Source: Sphingobacteriaceae bacterium (GTDB lineage Bacteria > Bacteroidota > Bacteroidia > Sphingobacteriales > Sphingobacteriaceae). Taken from it: a DNA stretch of 64,000 bases. Under the pieces are notes generated by a model. That model did not search any database, was not told the DNA's origin, and saw only the letters and a list, made by a program, of their open reading frames with translations. The stretch covers positions 161,498-225,497 of the forward strand of contig CANGZD010000001.1 of NCBI GenBank assembly GCA_947458875.1. Direction: 5' to 3'. The position numbers and the translations under genes are program-made. Below, piece by piece: positions 44,886 to 56,768 of this stretch (position 1 is the stretch's first letter; every line of letters starts with the position of its first letter).

Positions 44886-47152
44886 TTAACGATCCGGAGT
44901 TTGGCAAATTTTAAAAGAAGCTGTTTCTGTCCTAGTTCCTTAAAAAATATGGTGGCTTTGATGTCGGGTTTATTACCTTCCATTTGAAGCACTTTTCCAA
45001 AACCGAAACGTTCGTGCTCTACTTCCATACCAACCTGTAAATTTGAAGTGTCGGAAGGGCTAAAACCCGGACTTGGTGTATGTGCCTTGGGCAATATCGA
45101 TTTTGTTTTAGGCAGTAGACTGGGCTTAGGTTTACTGAAACTTTCTTTTTCCTGCCAGGCAGATCGTTCTTGATCAAAAGAAAGGTTTGAATTGTTTTTT
45201 GAAGCGATTTTAAAGTCTATTTCCAGGTATTGAGGATCAATTTCTTCAATAAATCGGCTGGGTTCGCAATTGGTGAGAGTCCCCCAGCGATAACGGGAGG
45301 TGGCATAGCTTAAATGCAATTGCTTTTCGGCTCGAGTGATGGCCACATAAAAAAGCCTTCTTTCTTCTTCCAGGTCTGCTCTCGAACTTAGCGACATTTG
45401 AGATGGGAAAAGATTTTCCTCTAATCCGACCACATAAACATGTGCAAACTCAAGGCCTTTGGCCGAGTGAATGGTCATTAGCGAAACTGTGTCTGCATCA
45501 GGATCCTTATCATTGTCATCGTTCGTGAGCAAAGCAATATCTTGCATGAAAACATCGAGTCCTTTTTGTTCAATATCCTCTCTTTCAGAAAACTCTTTGA
45601 TGCCGTTTAAAAGTTCCTGAATATTTTCATATCGGCTCAATCCTTCCACCGATTTATCTTCATGAAGTTCCTTCAAAAGTGTGCTGTGTTGGGCAATGTG
45701 GAGTGCTGTATCGTATGCGTTATTCGATTTCGCCATTACCTGAAAACTTTGAATCAGGGTTGCAAAGTTGGCAACTGCACCAGCACTTCTGGCATCCAGG
45801 TATTTCGATGCACCACAAATAACTTCCCAAAGCGAAATTTGGTGCTGATCTGCAGCTACGATGATCCTTTCAATGCTGGTATCGCCTATCCCACGGCGAG
45901 GATAATTGATCACCCGTTTGATCGCTTCTTCATCGTTTGGATTATAAGTCAACCTGAAGTAAGCAATTAAATCTTTGATTTCCTTTCTCTGGTAAAAAGA
46001 AAGACCACCATATATTTTGTAAGGGATATTGAGTTTCCGAAGTGCCTCTTCCATTGCCCTCGATTGCGCATTGGTTCGGTATAAAATCGCAAAATTTTTA
46101 TAGTCGAGGTTTTTTGAGGCACGTTGTTCGGCAATGCGCTCGGCTACTTGCTTGCCTTCATCATTATCGCTGAAAGCCCGACTTACTTTAATTTTTTCTC
46201 CAACTTCATTTTCAGAATAAACTGTTTTTTGTAATTGGTTTTTATTGTTGGAAATGATGCTGTTGGCTACTTCTACAATGTTTTTGGTAGAACGATAATT
46301 CTGTTCGAGTTTAAAAACCTGCAAATCAGGATAATCTTTCTCAAAGTTGAGGATATTCTGGATGTTGGCTCCCCTGAAAGCATAAATGCTTTGTGCATCA
46401 TCGCCCACCACACAAATATTTTCATTGATGGCGGCCAGTCTTTTTACAATTAAATATTGCGAAAAATTGGTATCCTGGTACTCATCCACCATGATGTACT
46501 TGAACCTGTTTTGGTATTTGTATAATACATCCGGATGGTCCTTCAATAAAACATTGGTTTTAAATAATAAATCGTCAAAATCCATTGCCCCGGCCTTGAA
46601 ACATCGCTGGGTGTATGCTTGGTAAATCTCGCCTATCTTGCCCCTTCCGGAGGAATTGTCTTCGGCTTGTATGTGCTCGTTTTGAAGATATTCAGCAGCA
46701 GAAATTAAATTATTTTTTGCGCTGGAAATGCGGTTGTAAACAAAATTGGCATTGTAAAGCTTATCGTCCAGCTGCATTTCTTTCAATATGGAGCGGATTA
46801 GGCTTTTGCTGTCGTCGGTATCGTAGATGGTGAAATTGTTGGGATATCCAATTTTTTCTGCTTCCACTCTTAAAATTTTGGCAAAAATAGAGTGAAAGGT
46901 GCCCATCCAGCAGTTTTTTGCCTCCGGACCCACCACATCCAAAATTCGATCACGCATGCCTCTGGCAGCCTTATTGGTGAAGGTAAGCACTAGGATGTTG
47001 AAGGGATCGACACCGTTTTTGATCAAATGGGCTACTCGATAAGTGATTACTCTGGTTTTGCCCGAACCGGCACCAGCCACAATCATTACCGGCCCATTGG
47101 TTTGTTCTACTGCTGCTCTCTGAGATGGGTTTAGCCCACTTAAATACTCCAA
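44882..47152 (-). CDS. uvrD: UvrD/PcrA-type DNA helicase
   Basis: A 756-residue superfamily 1A helicase for DNA repair and replication-fork rescue. Motifs: Q-motif LNPSQRAAVE, Walker A GAGSGKTRVITYR, motif II VDEYQDTNFSQ, motif III GDDAQSIYAFRGA, motif IV LEQNYRSTKNI, motif V SLMTIHSAKGLEF and motif VI LFYVAITRAEKQL. The C-terminal 60 residues form the Tudor-like PcrA domain (VGMEVEHERFGFGKVLQM). Start is TTG at 47152; the codon two triplets upstream is a stop and the next Met is inside the Q-motif region. Confidence 0.95.
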   Translation of the reverse strand: MEYLSGLNPSQRAAVEQTNGPVMIVAGAGSGKTRVITYRVAHLIKNGVDPFNILVLTFTNKAARGMRDRILDVVGPEAKNCWMGTFHSIFAKILRVEAEKIGYPNNFTIYDTDDSKSLIRSILKEMQLDDKLYNANFVYNRISSAKNNLISAAEYLQNEHIQAEDNSSGRGKIGEIYQAYTQRCFKAGAMDFDDLLFKTNVLLKDHPDVLYKYQNRFKYIMVDEYQDTNFSQYLIVKRLAAINENICVVGDDAQSIYAFRGANIQNILNFEKDYPDLQVFKLEQNYRSTKNIVEVANSIISNNKNQLQKTVYSENEVGEKIKVSRAFSDNDEGKQVAERIAEQRASKNLDYKNFAILYRTNAQSRAMEEALRKLNIPYKIYGGLSFYQRKEIKDLIAYFRLTYNPNDEEAIKRVINYPRRGIGDTSIERIIVAADQHQISLWEVICGASKYLDARSAGAVANFATLIQSFQVMAKSNNAYDTALHIAQHSTLLKELHEDKSVEGLSRYENIQELLNGIKEFSEREDIEQKGLDVFMQDIALLTNDDNDKDPDADTVSLMTIHSAKGLEFAHVYVVGLEENLFPSQMSLSSRADLEEERRLFYVAITRAEKQLHLSYATSRYRWGTLTNCEPSRFIEEIDPQYLEIDFKIASKNNSNLSFDQERSAWQEKESFSKPKPSLLPKTKSILPKAHTPSPGFSPSDTSNLQVGMEVEHERFGFGKVLQMEGNKPDIKATIFFKELGQKQLLLKFAKLRIVN

Positions 47153-47160
47153 AATTCAAT

Positions 47161-47168
47161 CAAATATA
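47161..47168 (-). promoter_or_regulatory. Candidate -7 box of uvrD
   Basis: TATATTTG on the minus strand ends 8 bases before the TTG start codon. No clear -33. Confidence 0.4.
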
Positions 47169-47220
47169 TAGCTGCTAAGTTATAAAACAGGCTGCATAAT
47201 TTGTCGGCATGTGGAAAAGA

Positions 47221-48702
47221 TTAAGCGGGTTGATGACCGCTGAGATCGGGCATGTCCGGATTATTCAGGCTTTCGTTTAAACGATGAATTTTTTCATCAA
47301 TTACTTCAATACAAGTGTTTAGTTTGCTGATCAGATCATTAGGCTCAATCATATTTTCCGTTTGCAAAATCATCAGCCCTTTCATGCTCGCAACCGGACC
47401 TCTGATTTCATGCGAAAGATGGGCAGAGTACTCAGAAAGTTTTTTGTTTTTGATGCGGAGATCTTTAGTCCGCTCATCAATCAGTTCTTCGAGGTGTAGG
47501 TTGATGCGGTTCAGGTCGTCTTTTTGTTTCATAATTTCCTGATTCAAAACTTGTAGTCTCAAGTTTGTTTTAATTCTCCTTCGCACATTCATCGCCAAAA
47601 CCACAATCACAACAATCGACATGCAGGTGACGATGAGCGTAGAGATGAGGATGATTTGGTTTTGTTTTTGGCGGAGGGTAATTAGTTCATTTTCTCTTTT
47701 TAGTTCTCTTTGTTTGAATTGTTCCTGTAGCAAACTGATTCTGGAAGATTCGCTGTCGGCATGATTCAGGCTATCTTGTCTGTATAAGATTTGTAGATGG
47801 CTCAATGCATTCCTGTAGTTTTTTCTTTTGAGTTCAAGCTCATAATTTGTGTATTGGTAATCATAGATCAATTTGGTGTCATTAACTAATTCGGCAAATT
47901 TCATCCCCTCTTTTAAGCTAACATCCGCCTTTTTGAATTCTTTTTGTGCAATATAAACCGAGCTGAGCGTGAGCAGGATGCTGGCGCAGGCTACATTCAA
48001 TTCATTTGATTTTGCGCTGAGTAGAGCATTCTTCAATGTTTGCTCTGCAAATTTAAATTGATTCATTTCATAGTAAACCTTCCCCTTGTTTTGCAGGCAA
48101 TGCGTCTTTCCTATTTTGTTGCCGGTTTTTCGGTAAAGCTTTTCTCCCTTTTCGTAAAAGTTTAAGGCCTGGCTATATTTCTTTTTTCTCACGAAGATAT
48201 TTCCAATGTTCAGAAAGATATTTGCCATTAAATCAGGCTCATTCAATTCCTCAGCTATCTTAAGCGAACTGGTAAAATATTCCAATGCTTTATCGTAATC
48301 TGCCCCCAGGTAAAGATTCCCAATGTTGTTCAGCACTTTTGCTTCGCCCAGCCTGTTGAGCTCGTTTTTAAATAATTCAAGCGCAAGTAAATAATCGGCT
48401 ACCGCTGCTTCTGTCTCACTTAAATAATACTTTGCAATTCCTCTGATTCGGTAAGCTTCAGCCTCACCGTTGGTATACTTGATATTTTTGGCCATTTCCA
48501 AAGCCTCTTCAGCCAAAATGAGCGATTGTTGAGGGTCGTTTAATCTGCTTTCAAAGCCTCTTTTATTCAATTTGATTACGGTATTGCTATCCTGCAAAGC
48601 CTCTTTAGGTGCTATTCTTTCAAATGACTGCTCTTCCGTTTTATTAATGTAAAATAGATGTAATAGCGCAATGTGGACAAGAAACCATAAAAAGTGATTC
48701 AT
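47221..48702 (-). CDS. TPR membrane protein with HisKA domain but no ATPase domain
   Basis: A 493-residue protein: signal-like N-terminus, about six tetratricopeptide repeats (residues 45-320; for example AEAYRIRGIAKYYLSETEAAVADY), one transmembrane helix (QIILISTLIVTCMSIVVIVVLAM, near 350), a coiled coil and a histidine-kinase dimerisation domain with H-box HLSHEIRGPVASMKGL near 430. It stops about 60 residues later, before any N, G1 or G2 box, so it cannot phosphorylate itself. No frameshift is evident in the tail. Divergent from a 45-aa lipoprotein gene. Confidence 0.83.
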   Translation of the reverse strand: MNHFLWFLVHIALLHLFYINKTEEQSFERIAPKEALQDSNTVIKLNKRGFESRLNDPQQSLILAEEALEMAKNIKYTNGEAEAYRIRGIAKYYLSETEAAVADYLLALELFKNELNRLGEAKVLNNIGNLYLGADYDKALEYFTSSLKIAEELNEPDLMANIFLNIGNIFVRKKKYSQALNFYEKGEKLYRKTGNKIGKTHCLQNKGKVYYEMNQFKFAEQTLKNALLSAKSNELNVACASILLTLSSVYIAQKEFKKADVSLKEGMKFAELVNDTKLIYDYQYTNYELELKRKNYRNALSHLQILYRQDSLNHADSESSRISLLQEQFKQRELKRENELITLRQKQNQIILISTLIVTCMSIVVIVVLAMNVRRRIKTNLRLQVLNQEIMKQKDDLNRINLHLEELIDERTKDLRIKNKKLSEYSAHLSHEIRGPVASMKGLMILQTENMIEPNDLISKLNTCIEVIDEKIHRLNESLNNPDMPDLSGHQPA

Positions 48703-48760
48703 CGGATATTTTTATATATACAATAAAAATATAATTTATAATTAATTACCTACAGAAATA

Positions 48761-48798
48761 TTGAGCAAATTGAGACAATTACTCAATAAAATTACTCA
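48761..48798. promoter_or_regulatory. Candidate operator with paired TTGAG repeats
   Basis: TTGAG at 48761 and 48770, then CTCAA at 48782 and CTCA at 48795: two direct half-sites facing two inverted ones in the AT-rich gap between the TPR protein and the small lipoprotein. Confidence 0.4.
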
Positions 48799-48937
48799 CA
48801 TAAAAAACTATTATACTGAAATTCAATAATTTATACAAAAACTATAAAAATAATTTCATTTAGATTAAAAATCTATTTATATTTATAATATAAATAACTA
48901 ATTATTAAAAAATTAATTTAAAATAAAAATTTGTGTC

Positions 48938-49075
48938 ATGAAAAAACTATTATTCGTATTAACTGCTTTTGTTGTGATTGGTATGGTTGCATGCAAAAAA
49001 GATGAAAGTATCCAGCCGGAAAAAACCAATCAATCTGTGGTGTCTGATAAAAGAGATTTGGGGACTGGAGATTAG
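48938..49075 (+). CDS. 45-residue lipoprotein (not on ORF track)
   Basis: ATG AAA AAA CTA ... to TAG encodes 45 residues: a lipoprotein signal peptide with lipobox VVAC-type (MVAC, Cys19), then a 26-residue polar mature part (KKDESIQPEKTNQSVVSDK, ending RDLGTGD). A perfect terminator follows 20 bases after the stop, and a long AT-rich region precedes it, so it forms its own transcription unit, divergent from the TPR-HisKA gene. No family recognised. Confidence 0.75.
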   Translation: MKKLLFVLTAFVVIGMVACKKDESIQPEKTNQSVVSDKRDLGTGD

Positions 49076-49094
49076 TATGTCTTTAAATCTTTGC

Positions 49095-49129
49095 AAAAAA
49101 GGAAGCAAGTCGATTTGCTTCCTTTTTTT
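49095..49129 (+). terminator. Terminator after the small lipoprotein gene
   Basis: AAAAAAGGAAGCAA / TTGCTTCCTTTTTTT, a perfect 14-bp symmetric stem with a 6-base loop and T-run. Confidence 0.92.
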
Positions 49130-49175
49130 GTGTTCAAAGCTTCATTATACAGGTCTATGCTAAGCGGGTAATTGA

Positions 49176-49183
49176 TATATTTG
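49176..49183 (+). promoter_or_regulatory. Candidate -7 box of the M20 dipeptidase gene
   Basis: TATATTTG, 17 bases before the ATG; -33 weak. Confidence 0.4.
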
Positions 49184-49200
49184 TACTAAATTTTCAGACC

Positions 49201-50571
49201 ATGCAAGAGATCAAAAAATATGTAGCCGATCATAAACAACGCTTTTTAGACGAGTTGTTCGAATTGTTGCGATTCCCATCCGTTAGTGCCGATCCTCAAT
49301 ACAAAAATGAGGTTTTGAAAACGGCTGTTTTTGTTGCGCAAAAATTAATAGATGCTGGTGCCGATAAAGTAGAGGTTTGCCCAACTGCCGGTTATCCGAT
49401 TGTTTATGGTGAAAAGATCATCGACCCTGCAAAACCGACTGTTTTGGTGTATGGTCACTACGATGTTCAACCTGCAGATCCTTTGGAATTGTGGCATACG
49501 CCCCCTTTTGAACCGACCATCCGTGAGGAGAAAATCTATGCACGAGGTGCTTGTGATGACAAGGGGCAATTTTACATGCATGTAAAAGCTTTTGAGCTGA
49601 TGATGCAGACTAATGGCCTGCCTTGTAATATTAAATTTATGATAGAAGGAGAGGAAGAAGTAGGTTCCAATAACCTGGGCACATTCGTGCAACAAAATAA
49701 AGAGCGTTTGAAATCTGATGTGGTATTGATCTCTGATACCGCCATGATCAGCATGGAAAACCCCTCTCTCGAGACCGGTTTACGTGGACTATCGTATGTA
49801 GAAGTGGAAGTGACCGGACCTAACCGGGATCTGCACTCGGGTGTGTACGGCGGGGCTGTGGCTAATCCTGCCACAATTCTGGCTAAAATGATTGCATCTT
49901 TACACGATGAGAATAACCATATCGCCATCCCCGGTTTTTATGACGATGTAGTAGAATTGACCGCTGCAGAGCGTGAAGCCTTAAATAAAGCACCTTTTGA
50001 TATTGGAGAATACAAAACTGATTTGGGTGTAGATGAAGTTTGGGGCGAAAAAGGCTTCACTACTTTAGAACGTACCGGTACCCGTCCAACTTTAGAAGTA
50101 AACGGAATTTGGGGTGGTTACATTGGCGAAGGTGCCAAAACGGTATTGCCTTCCAAAGCATCAGCTAAAATATCCATGCGCCTGGTTCCTAATCAGCAAT
50201 CTGATAAAATCACCAAATTGTTCAAGGATCATTTCGAAAAAATTGCTCCCAAATATGTAAAAGTAAAGGTGACACCTCACCATGGTGGCGAGCCGGTGGT
50301 GACTCCAACCGACAGCGTGGCATATCGTGCTGCACAAAAAGCTATTGCCGAATCATTCGGAAAAGAACCTATTCCAACCCGTGGCGGAGGCAGCATTCCT
50401 ATTGTGGCTTTATTCGAAAAAGAACTAGGTATTAAAACTGTTCTAATGGGATTTGGCTTGGATAGTGATAATCTGCACTCGCCAAATGAAAAATACGATA
50501 TTGCTAATTATTACAAAGGCATCGAAACCATTCCTTTGTTTCATAAATATTTTGCCGAACTGAGCAGATAG
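49201..50571 (+). CDS. M20-family dipeptidase
   Basis: A 456-residue zinc metallopeptidase of the M20 family (carnosinase/PepV-like). Metal ligands and catalytic acids: VLVYGHYDVQPAD (His, Asp), ARGACDDKGQF (bridging Asp), MIEGEEEVGSNNL (general base Glu, Glu) and LISDTAMIS; the C-terminal His lies in LDSDNLHSPNE. A dimerisation domain lies between. It is cytoplasmic (no signal peptide) and likely hydrolyses di- or tripeptides. Confidence 0.93.
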   Translation: MQEIKKYVADHKQRFLDELFELLRFPSVSADPQYKNEVLKTAVFVAQKLIDAGADKVEVCPTAGYPIVYGEKIIDPAKPTVLVYGHYDVQPADPLELWHTPPFEPTIREEKIYARGACDDKGQFYMHVKAFELMMQTNGLPCNIKFMIEGEEEVGSNNLGTFVQQNKERLKSDVVLISDTAMISMENPSLETGLRGLSYVEVEVTGPNRDLHSGVYGGAVANPATILAKMIASLHDENNHIAIPGFYDDVVELTAAEREALNKAPFDIGEYKTDLGVDEVWGEKGFTTLERTGTRPTLEVNGIWGGYIGEGAKTVLPSKASAKISMRLVPNQQSDKITKLFKDHFEKIAPKYVKVKVTPHHGGEPVVTPTDSVAYRAAQKAIAESFGKEPIPTRGGGSIPIVALFEKELGIKTVLMGFGLDSDNLHSPNEKYDIANYYKGIETIPLFHKYFAELSR

Positions 50572-50583
50572 TTCTCAGTTCGG

Positions 50584-50649
50584 AGTTTGGAGCTGTGAGT
50601 CGTTAAGTTTATCCCATGACTCCAAACTTCAAACTCATAACTCCAAACT
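50584..50649. repeat. Short intergenic direct and inverted repeats
   Basis: ACTCCAAACT occurs at 50619-50628 and 50640-50649; AGTTTGGAG at 50584-50592 is the inverted form. The gap between dipeptidase and DUF255 genes consists almost entirely of such variants. Confidence 0.5.
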
Positions 50650-50652
50650 AAA

Positions 50653-52656
50653 ATGCCCAACGCCCTCCAACACGAAACTTCTCCTTATTTGTTGCAGCAT
50701 GCCAACAATCCGGTGAATTGGTACCCTTGGGGAGAAGAAGCCCTGGCCAAAGCCAAGGCAGAAAACAAGTTGATTTTGGTGAGCATTGGTTATTCTGCCT
50801 GCCATTGGTGCCATGTAATGGAACATGAAAGTTTTGAGGATGAGGCGGTGGCGGAAATCATGAACCAGCACTTTGTTTGCATTAAAATTGATCGTGAAGA
50901 GCGCCCTGATATCGACCAGATCTATATGTATGCGGTTCAGTTGATGACCGGCAGCGGAGGTTGGCCCTTAAATTGTATTTGTCTGCCCGATCAGCGTCCG
51001 ATTTATGGCGGTACCTATTTCCGTAAAGAGGACTGGAAAAAATTGCTGCTTAATTTGGCCGCATTTTGGGAGCAAAAACCCACCGAAGCTGAAGATTACG
51101 CTTTAAAACTAACCGAGGGCATCCGCGAAAGCGAAAAAATCACTTTTTTGCCTCATGAAACTGATTATTCGCTGGAAGATTTGAAAGCGATTTACCAACC
51201 CTGGACTACTTATTTTGACTGGAAGGAAGGAGGTTATAATCGAGCACCTAAATTTCCTTTACCCAATAATTGGTCATTTCTTTTGCGCTACGCACACCTC
51301 ATGAAAGATGAGCAAGCCGATGCCATTACCCATTTTACGCTTCAGAAAATGGCTTTTGGAGGAATCTATGATCATATTGCTGGCGGGTTTGCCAGGTATT
51401 CGGTTGATGAGCGCTGGCACGTACCTCACTTTGAAAAAATGTTGTATGATAATGCCCAATTGGTGAGTCTCTATACGGAAGCATATCAACATGAGGCTCA
51501 AGATTTGTACCAACAAGTGGTGAATGAGACCTTGGCTTGGGTAAAACGGGAAATGACAGCTGATAATGGAGGTTTTTATTCGGCTTTAGATGCCGACAGT
51601 GAAGGGGTAGAGGGCAAGTTTTATACATTTACTAAAGAGGAAATCGACCAGCTACTTGTAGCCGATGCAGCCATTTTTAACAGTTATTACAACCTAAGCG
51701 ATTCGGGCAACTGGGAAGAAGAGCATACCAATGTATTATTCAGGAAATTGAAGGATGCAGAACTGGCGAAACAGTTCGGTATATCTGTAGAAGAATTGAT
51801 TGAAGTAATTAACAGATCAAAAGAACAGGTTTTTCAATACCGTGAACAGCGGGTTAAACCGGGCTTGGATGATAAAATTTTAGCCTCGTGGAATGGTATG
51901 ATGCTGAAGGCCTATTCCGATGCTTATCGTGTATTTGGAAACGAGGATTTTTTAGATTCAGCCACAAAAAATGCAAGTTTTTTACTGCAAAACATGTGCG
52001 GTTCGGATGGGGCGCTTTTCAGGAACTTCAAGGCCGGAAGATCGACTATTCCAGCCTTTCTAGACGATTACGCTTTGGTAGCGGAAGGCCTCATCTCCTT
52101 ATACGAGGCAAGTTTTGAAGAAAAATGGCTTCAGAAAGCAAAACTATTGACTGATTATGCTATAGAACACTTTGTGGATGAGGCCTCGGGCATGTTTTTC
52201 TACACCTCCGATCGGGCTGAAGCTTTGATTGCCCGAAAACAGGAGATCATGGATAATGTGATTCCCGCTTCTAATTCCGTAATGGCACATGTACTGATGA
52301 AATTGGGGTATTTGTTCGATCAATCGGCTTACTCGGATCGTGCAGCACAAATGCTCCGAAATGTGCATCCAAAAATCAAATGCTATGGTTCGGCTTATTC
52401 TAATTGGGCCAATCTGCTCTTAAATCAGGTATTTGGCTATAACGAAATTGCCATTACTGGGGTAGATTTCAAGCAAAAAAGGGTAGAATTAGATCGATAT
52501 TACATTCCTAATAAAATTTTGTTGGGAGGAAGCGCAGGAAGCTTACCTTTGCTGCAGGATAAATGGGGCGATGAAACCAGAATTTTTGTTTGCCGTAATA
52601 AAACCTGCCAGCTTCCGGTAATGCAAGTTTCCGAAGCATTGAAACAAATTCAATAA
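50653..52656 (+). CDS. DUF255 thioredoxin-domain protein (YyaL/SSP411-like)
   Basis: A 667-residue protein. The N-terminal thioredoxin-like domain has [21 protein letters not shown] and the CxxC motif in [14 protein letters not shown], and the rest is an alpha/alpha-toroid resembling N-acylglucosamine epimerases ([51 protein letters not shown]). This is the conserved YyaL/spermatogenesis-associated protein 20 family, with no firm biochemical role. It is cytoplasmic. Confidence 0.93.
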   Translation: MPNALQHETSPYLLQHANNPVNWYPWGEEALAKAKAENKLILVSIGYSACHWCHVMEHESFEDEAVAEIMNQHFVCIKIDREERPDIDQIYMYAVQLMTGSGGWPLNCICLPDQRPIYGGTYFRKEDWKKLLLNLAAFWEQKPTEAEDYALKLTEGIRESEKITFLPHETDYSLEDLKAIYQPWTTYFDWKEGGYNRAPKFPLPNNWSFLLRYAHLMKDEQADAITHFTLQKMAFGGIYDHIAGGFARYSVDERWHVPHFEKMLYDNAQLVSLYTEAYQHEAQDLYQQVVNETLAWVKREMTADNGGFYSALDADSEGVEGKFYTFTKEEIDQLLVADAAIFNSYYNLSDSGNWEEEHTNVLFRKLKDAELAKQFGISVEELIEVINRSKEQVFQYREQRVKPGLDDKILASWNGMMLKAYSDAYRVFGNEDFLDSATKNASFLLQNMCGSDGALFRNFKAGRSTIPAFLDDYALVAEGLISLYEASFEEKWLQKAKLLTDYAIEHFVDEASGMFFYTSDRAEALIARKQEIMDNVIPASNSVMAHVLMKLGYLFDQSAYSDRAAQMLRNVHPKIKCYGSAYSNWANLLLNQVFGYNEIAITGVDFKQKRVELDRYYIPNKILLGGSAGSLPLLQDKWGDETRIFVCRNKTCQLPVMQVSEALKQIQ

Positions 52657-52684
52657 CCGAGGTACTGCCTCCAAATTTTTTAAA

Positions 52685-53182
52685 ATGAATATTAAACCCA
52701 ACACCGTAGTTGCCCTTACCTACGATTTACACACCAAAAAAGACGGCGAAAAAGTTTTTGTAGAAAAAGCCACCGAAGAAAATCCATTGATATTTTTATT
52801 CGGAGTGGGTATGATGCTCCCTAAGTTTGAAGAAAACTTAGCAGGCCTTGCTGCCGGTGCAACTTACGATTTTGAATTAGTAGCTGCCGACGCCTATGGC
52901 GAAAAAGATGCCACTGCCATTACCGATCTGCCAATAGACATGTTTGGCGATATGGAAAAGCCAGCGATTGATACCATTTTGCCGCTTCAGGATAACCAGG
53001 GTAATCAATTCAGAGCACGTGTTACTGCTGTTTCTGAAACTGCGATTACAGTAGATCTGAACCACCCGATGGCTGGCCAAGATTTACATTTTACCGGTAC
53101 CATCATTAAAGTTCGTGAAGCTACCGCCGATGAACTGGCTCATGGGCATGCACATGGAATTGACGGCCACGCCGGTCACTAA
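52685..53182 (+). CDS. slyD: SlyD-type FKBP peptidyl-prolyl isomerase
   Basis: A 165-residue FKBP-fold protein with IF (insert-in-flap) domain: N-terminal strand VVALTYDLHTKKDGEKV, PLIFLFGVGMMLPKFEENLAGL, insert TYDFELVAADAYGEKD, and the closing strand FTGTIIKVREATADEL. The C-terminus is His-rich (HGHAHGIDGHAGH), which suggests metal binding as in SlyD. It acts as chaperone and prolyl isomerase in the cytoplasm. Confidence 0.92.
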   Translation: MNIKPNTVVALTYDLHTKKDGEKVFVEKATEENPLIFLFGVGMMLPKFEENLAGLAAGATYDFELVAADAYGEKDATAITDLPIDMFGDMEKPAIDTILPLQDNQGNQFRARVTAVSETAITVDLNHPMAGQDLHFTGTIIKVREATADELAHGHAHGIDGHAGH

Positions 53183-53202
53183 TTGCCGAAATTATACTTC
53201 AT

Positions 53203-53232
53203 AAAAAAGCCCCGAATTTTCGGGGCTTTTTT
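53203..53232. terminator. Bidirectional terminator slyD / ABC-F
   Basis: AAAAAAGCCCCGAA / TTCGGGGCTTTTTT, a perfect symmetric stem lying between two convergent genes, able to stop both transcripts. Confidence 0.92.
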
Positions 53233-53250
53233 GTTTAATGATACAGCAGC

Positions 53251-55738
<2,488 letters not shown>

Positions 55739-55743
55739 GCTTG

Positions 55744-56652
55744 TTATTCGGTTTTACTCACAGGTGTTGTTGGATTGATGCCTTTATCTGCCCAGGTTCT
55801 GAGTCTCCGGGTTAGGGCCGTTCGCTTATTGCTGAAAGTTATATCGGTATCCCATACTTCGTATTCAATATTTTTTCGAACGCTTAATTTCTTCAAATAA
55901 TCGTTAGCCTCGTGCTCATCAATCATTAGGACGGGTTTATTGCTCTTTTTCAGCAATTCTTCGAGGTTATATTGGTTTACATTTGTTGCCATCTCCATTA
56001 AAAACTCATCGGGATTGATATTCAGCATGCCCAGTGTGGCCAGGTATTCTTTCATGCTGATGAGATTGCTGGTCCCCTCCGAATTTTTAATCACGCGATA
56101 GGGATTGAACAAGGATAAGGTGGCAACGCCCTTCACTTTGGGGTGCGCCAATCCGGCGATGAGCCCAATGGCACCACCCGTGTTGTGCCCAAAAATGGCA
56201 ATTTTAGCAGTGTCTATCCTAAGTCGGTTTGAATTTTGTTCCGAACTGATATAATCTATCACAGCCTTGGTATCGGCAATATTGTTTTCAAAAGTGAATT
56301 TTCCTTTACTTCCCCAGCTTCCTCTGAAATCGAAATAAACCACATTATAACCAACTTTTCTCAGGTTTTGTGCCAAATCCAGGTTTCGTTCGTTGCCGGG
56401 GTTACCATGGATAAACACAAGGGTGGGATGTGGTCCAGCACCGTTGGCGATGTAAACAAATCCATATATTTTAACATCACCAGATGGAATTTGTAATTCT
56501 TCCATACCGGCCGGAAAATCTTTGTCCTGCTCAAAATCATTCACCAGGTAGCTGTCTGATTTCTTAATGGTGGTTTTGGTTTTGGAGCGGCAAGCCATCA
56601 CCAGCATACTGATGGATAGTAGAAAACTAAAAGCCAGAATGTATTTCCTCAT
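55744..56652 (-). CDS. Alpha/beta hydrolase-fold lipoprotein without catalytic Ser/His
   Basis: A 302-residue lipoprotein (lipobox VMAC, Cys21). The oxyanion region LVFIHGNPGNERN and the fold core VVYFDFRGSWGSKGKF are those of alpha/beta hydrolases. The nucleophile elbow reads GHNTGG: Asn157 replaces Ser (codon AAC). The usual catalytic His before FSNKRTALTRR is Ile (DTDITFSN). Two lost triad residues suggest a non-catalytic protein, perhaps binding a glycan or peptide. It is the first gene of the operon with the deacetylase. Confidence 0.85.
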   Translation of the reverse strand: MRKYILAFSFLLSISMLVMACRSKTKTTIKKSDSYLVNDFEQDKDFPAGMEELQIPSGDVKIYGFVYIANGAGPHPTLVFIHGNPGNERNLDLAQNLRKVGYNVVYFDFRGSWGSKGKFTFENNIADTKAVIDYISSEQNSNRLRIDTAKIAIFGHNTGGAIGLIAGLAHPKVKGVATLSLFNPYRVIKNSEGTSNLISMKEYLATLGMLNINPDEFLMEMATNVNQYNLEELLKKSNKPVLMIDEHEANDYLKKLSVRKNIEYEVWDTDITFSNKRTALTRRLRTWADKGINPTTPVSKTE

Positions 56653-56726
56653 AATTTTATCTTCATCAATTTACAGATTTTATGAATATGTTCTGCTTTT
56701 GTTTCAGCTCTTCTCATTTTTGATTT

Positions 56727-56760
56727 AAAAAAGCCCCGATTGTTACATCCAGGGCTTTTT
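56727..56760. terminator. Terminator after clpB
   Basis: AAAAAAGCCC / GGGCTTTTT stem with a 15-base loop, symmetric; lies between clpB and the lipoprotein operon, both on the minus strand. Confidence 0.8.
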
Positions 56761-56768
56761 GGTTTGTT

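Noticed and set aside
46386-46833. Overlapping plus-strand ORFs antisense to uvrD
   Set aside because: No domain features, and they cover helicase motifs on the opposite strand.
47160-47300. A frameshift that removed the HATPase domain of the TPR protein
   Set aside because: Reading frames downstream of the stop do not show N, G1 or G2 box residues, and only about 70 bases separate it from uvrD, so the domain is truly absent here.
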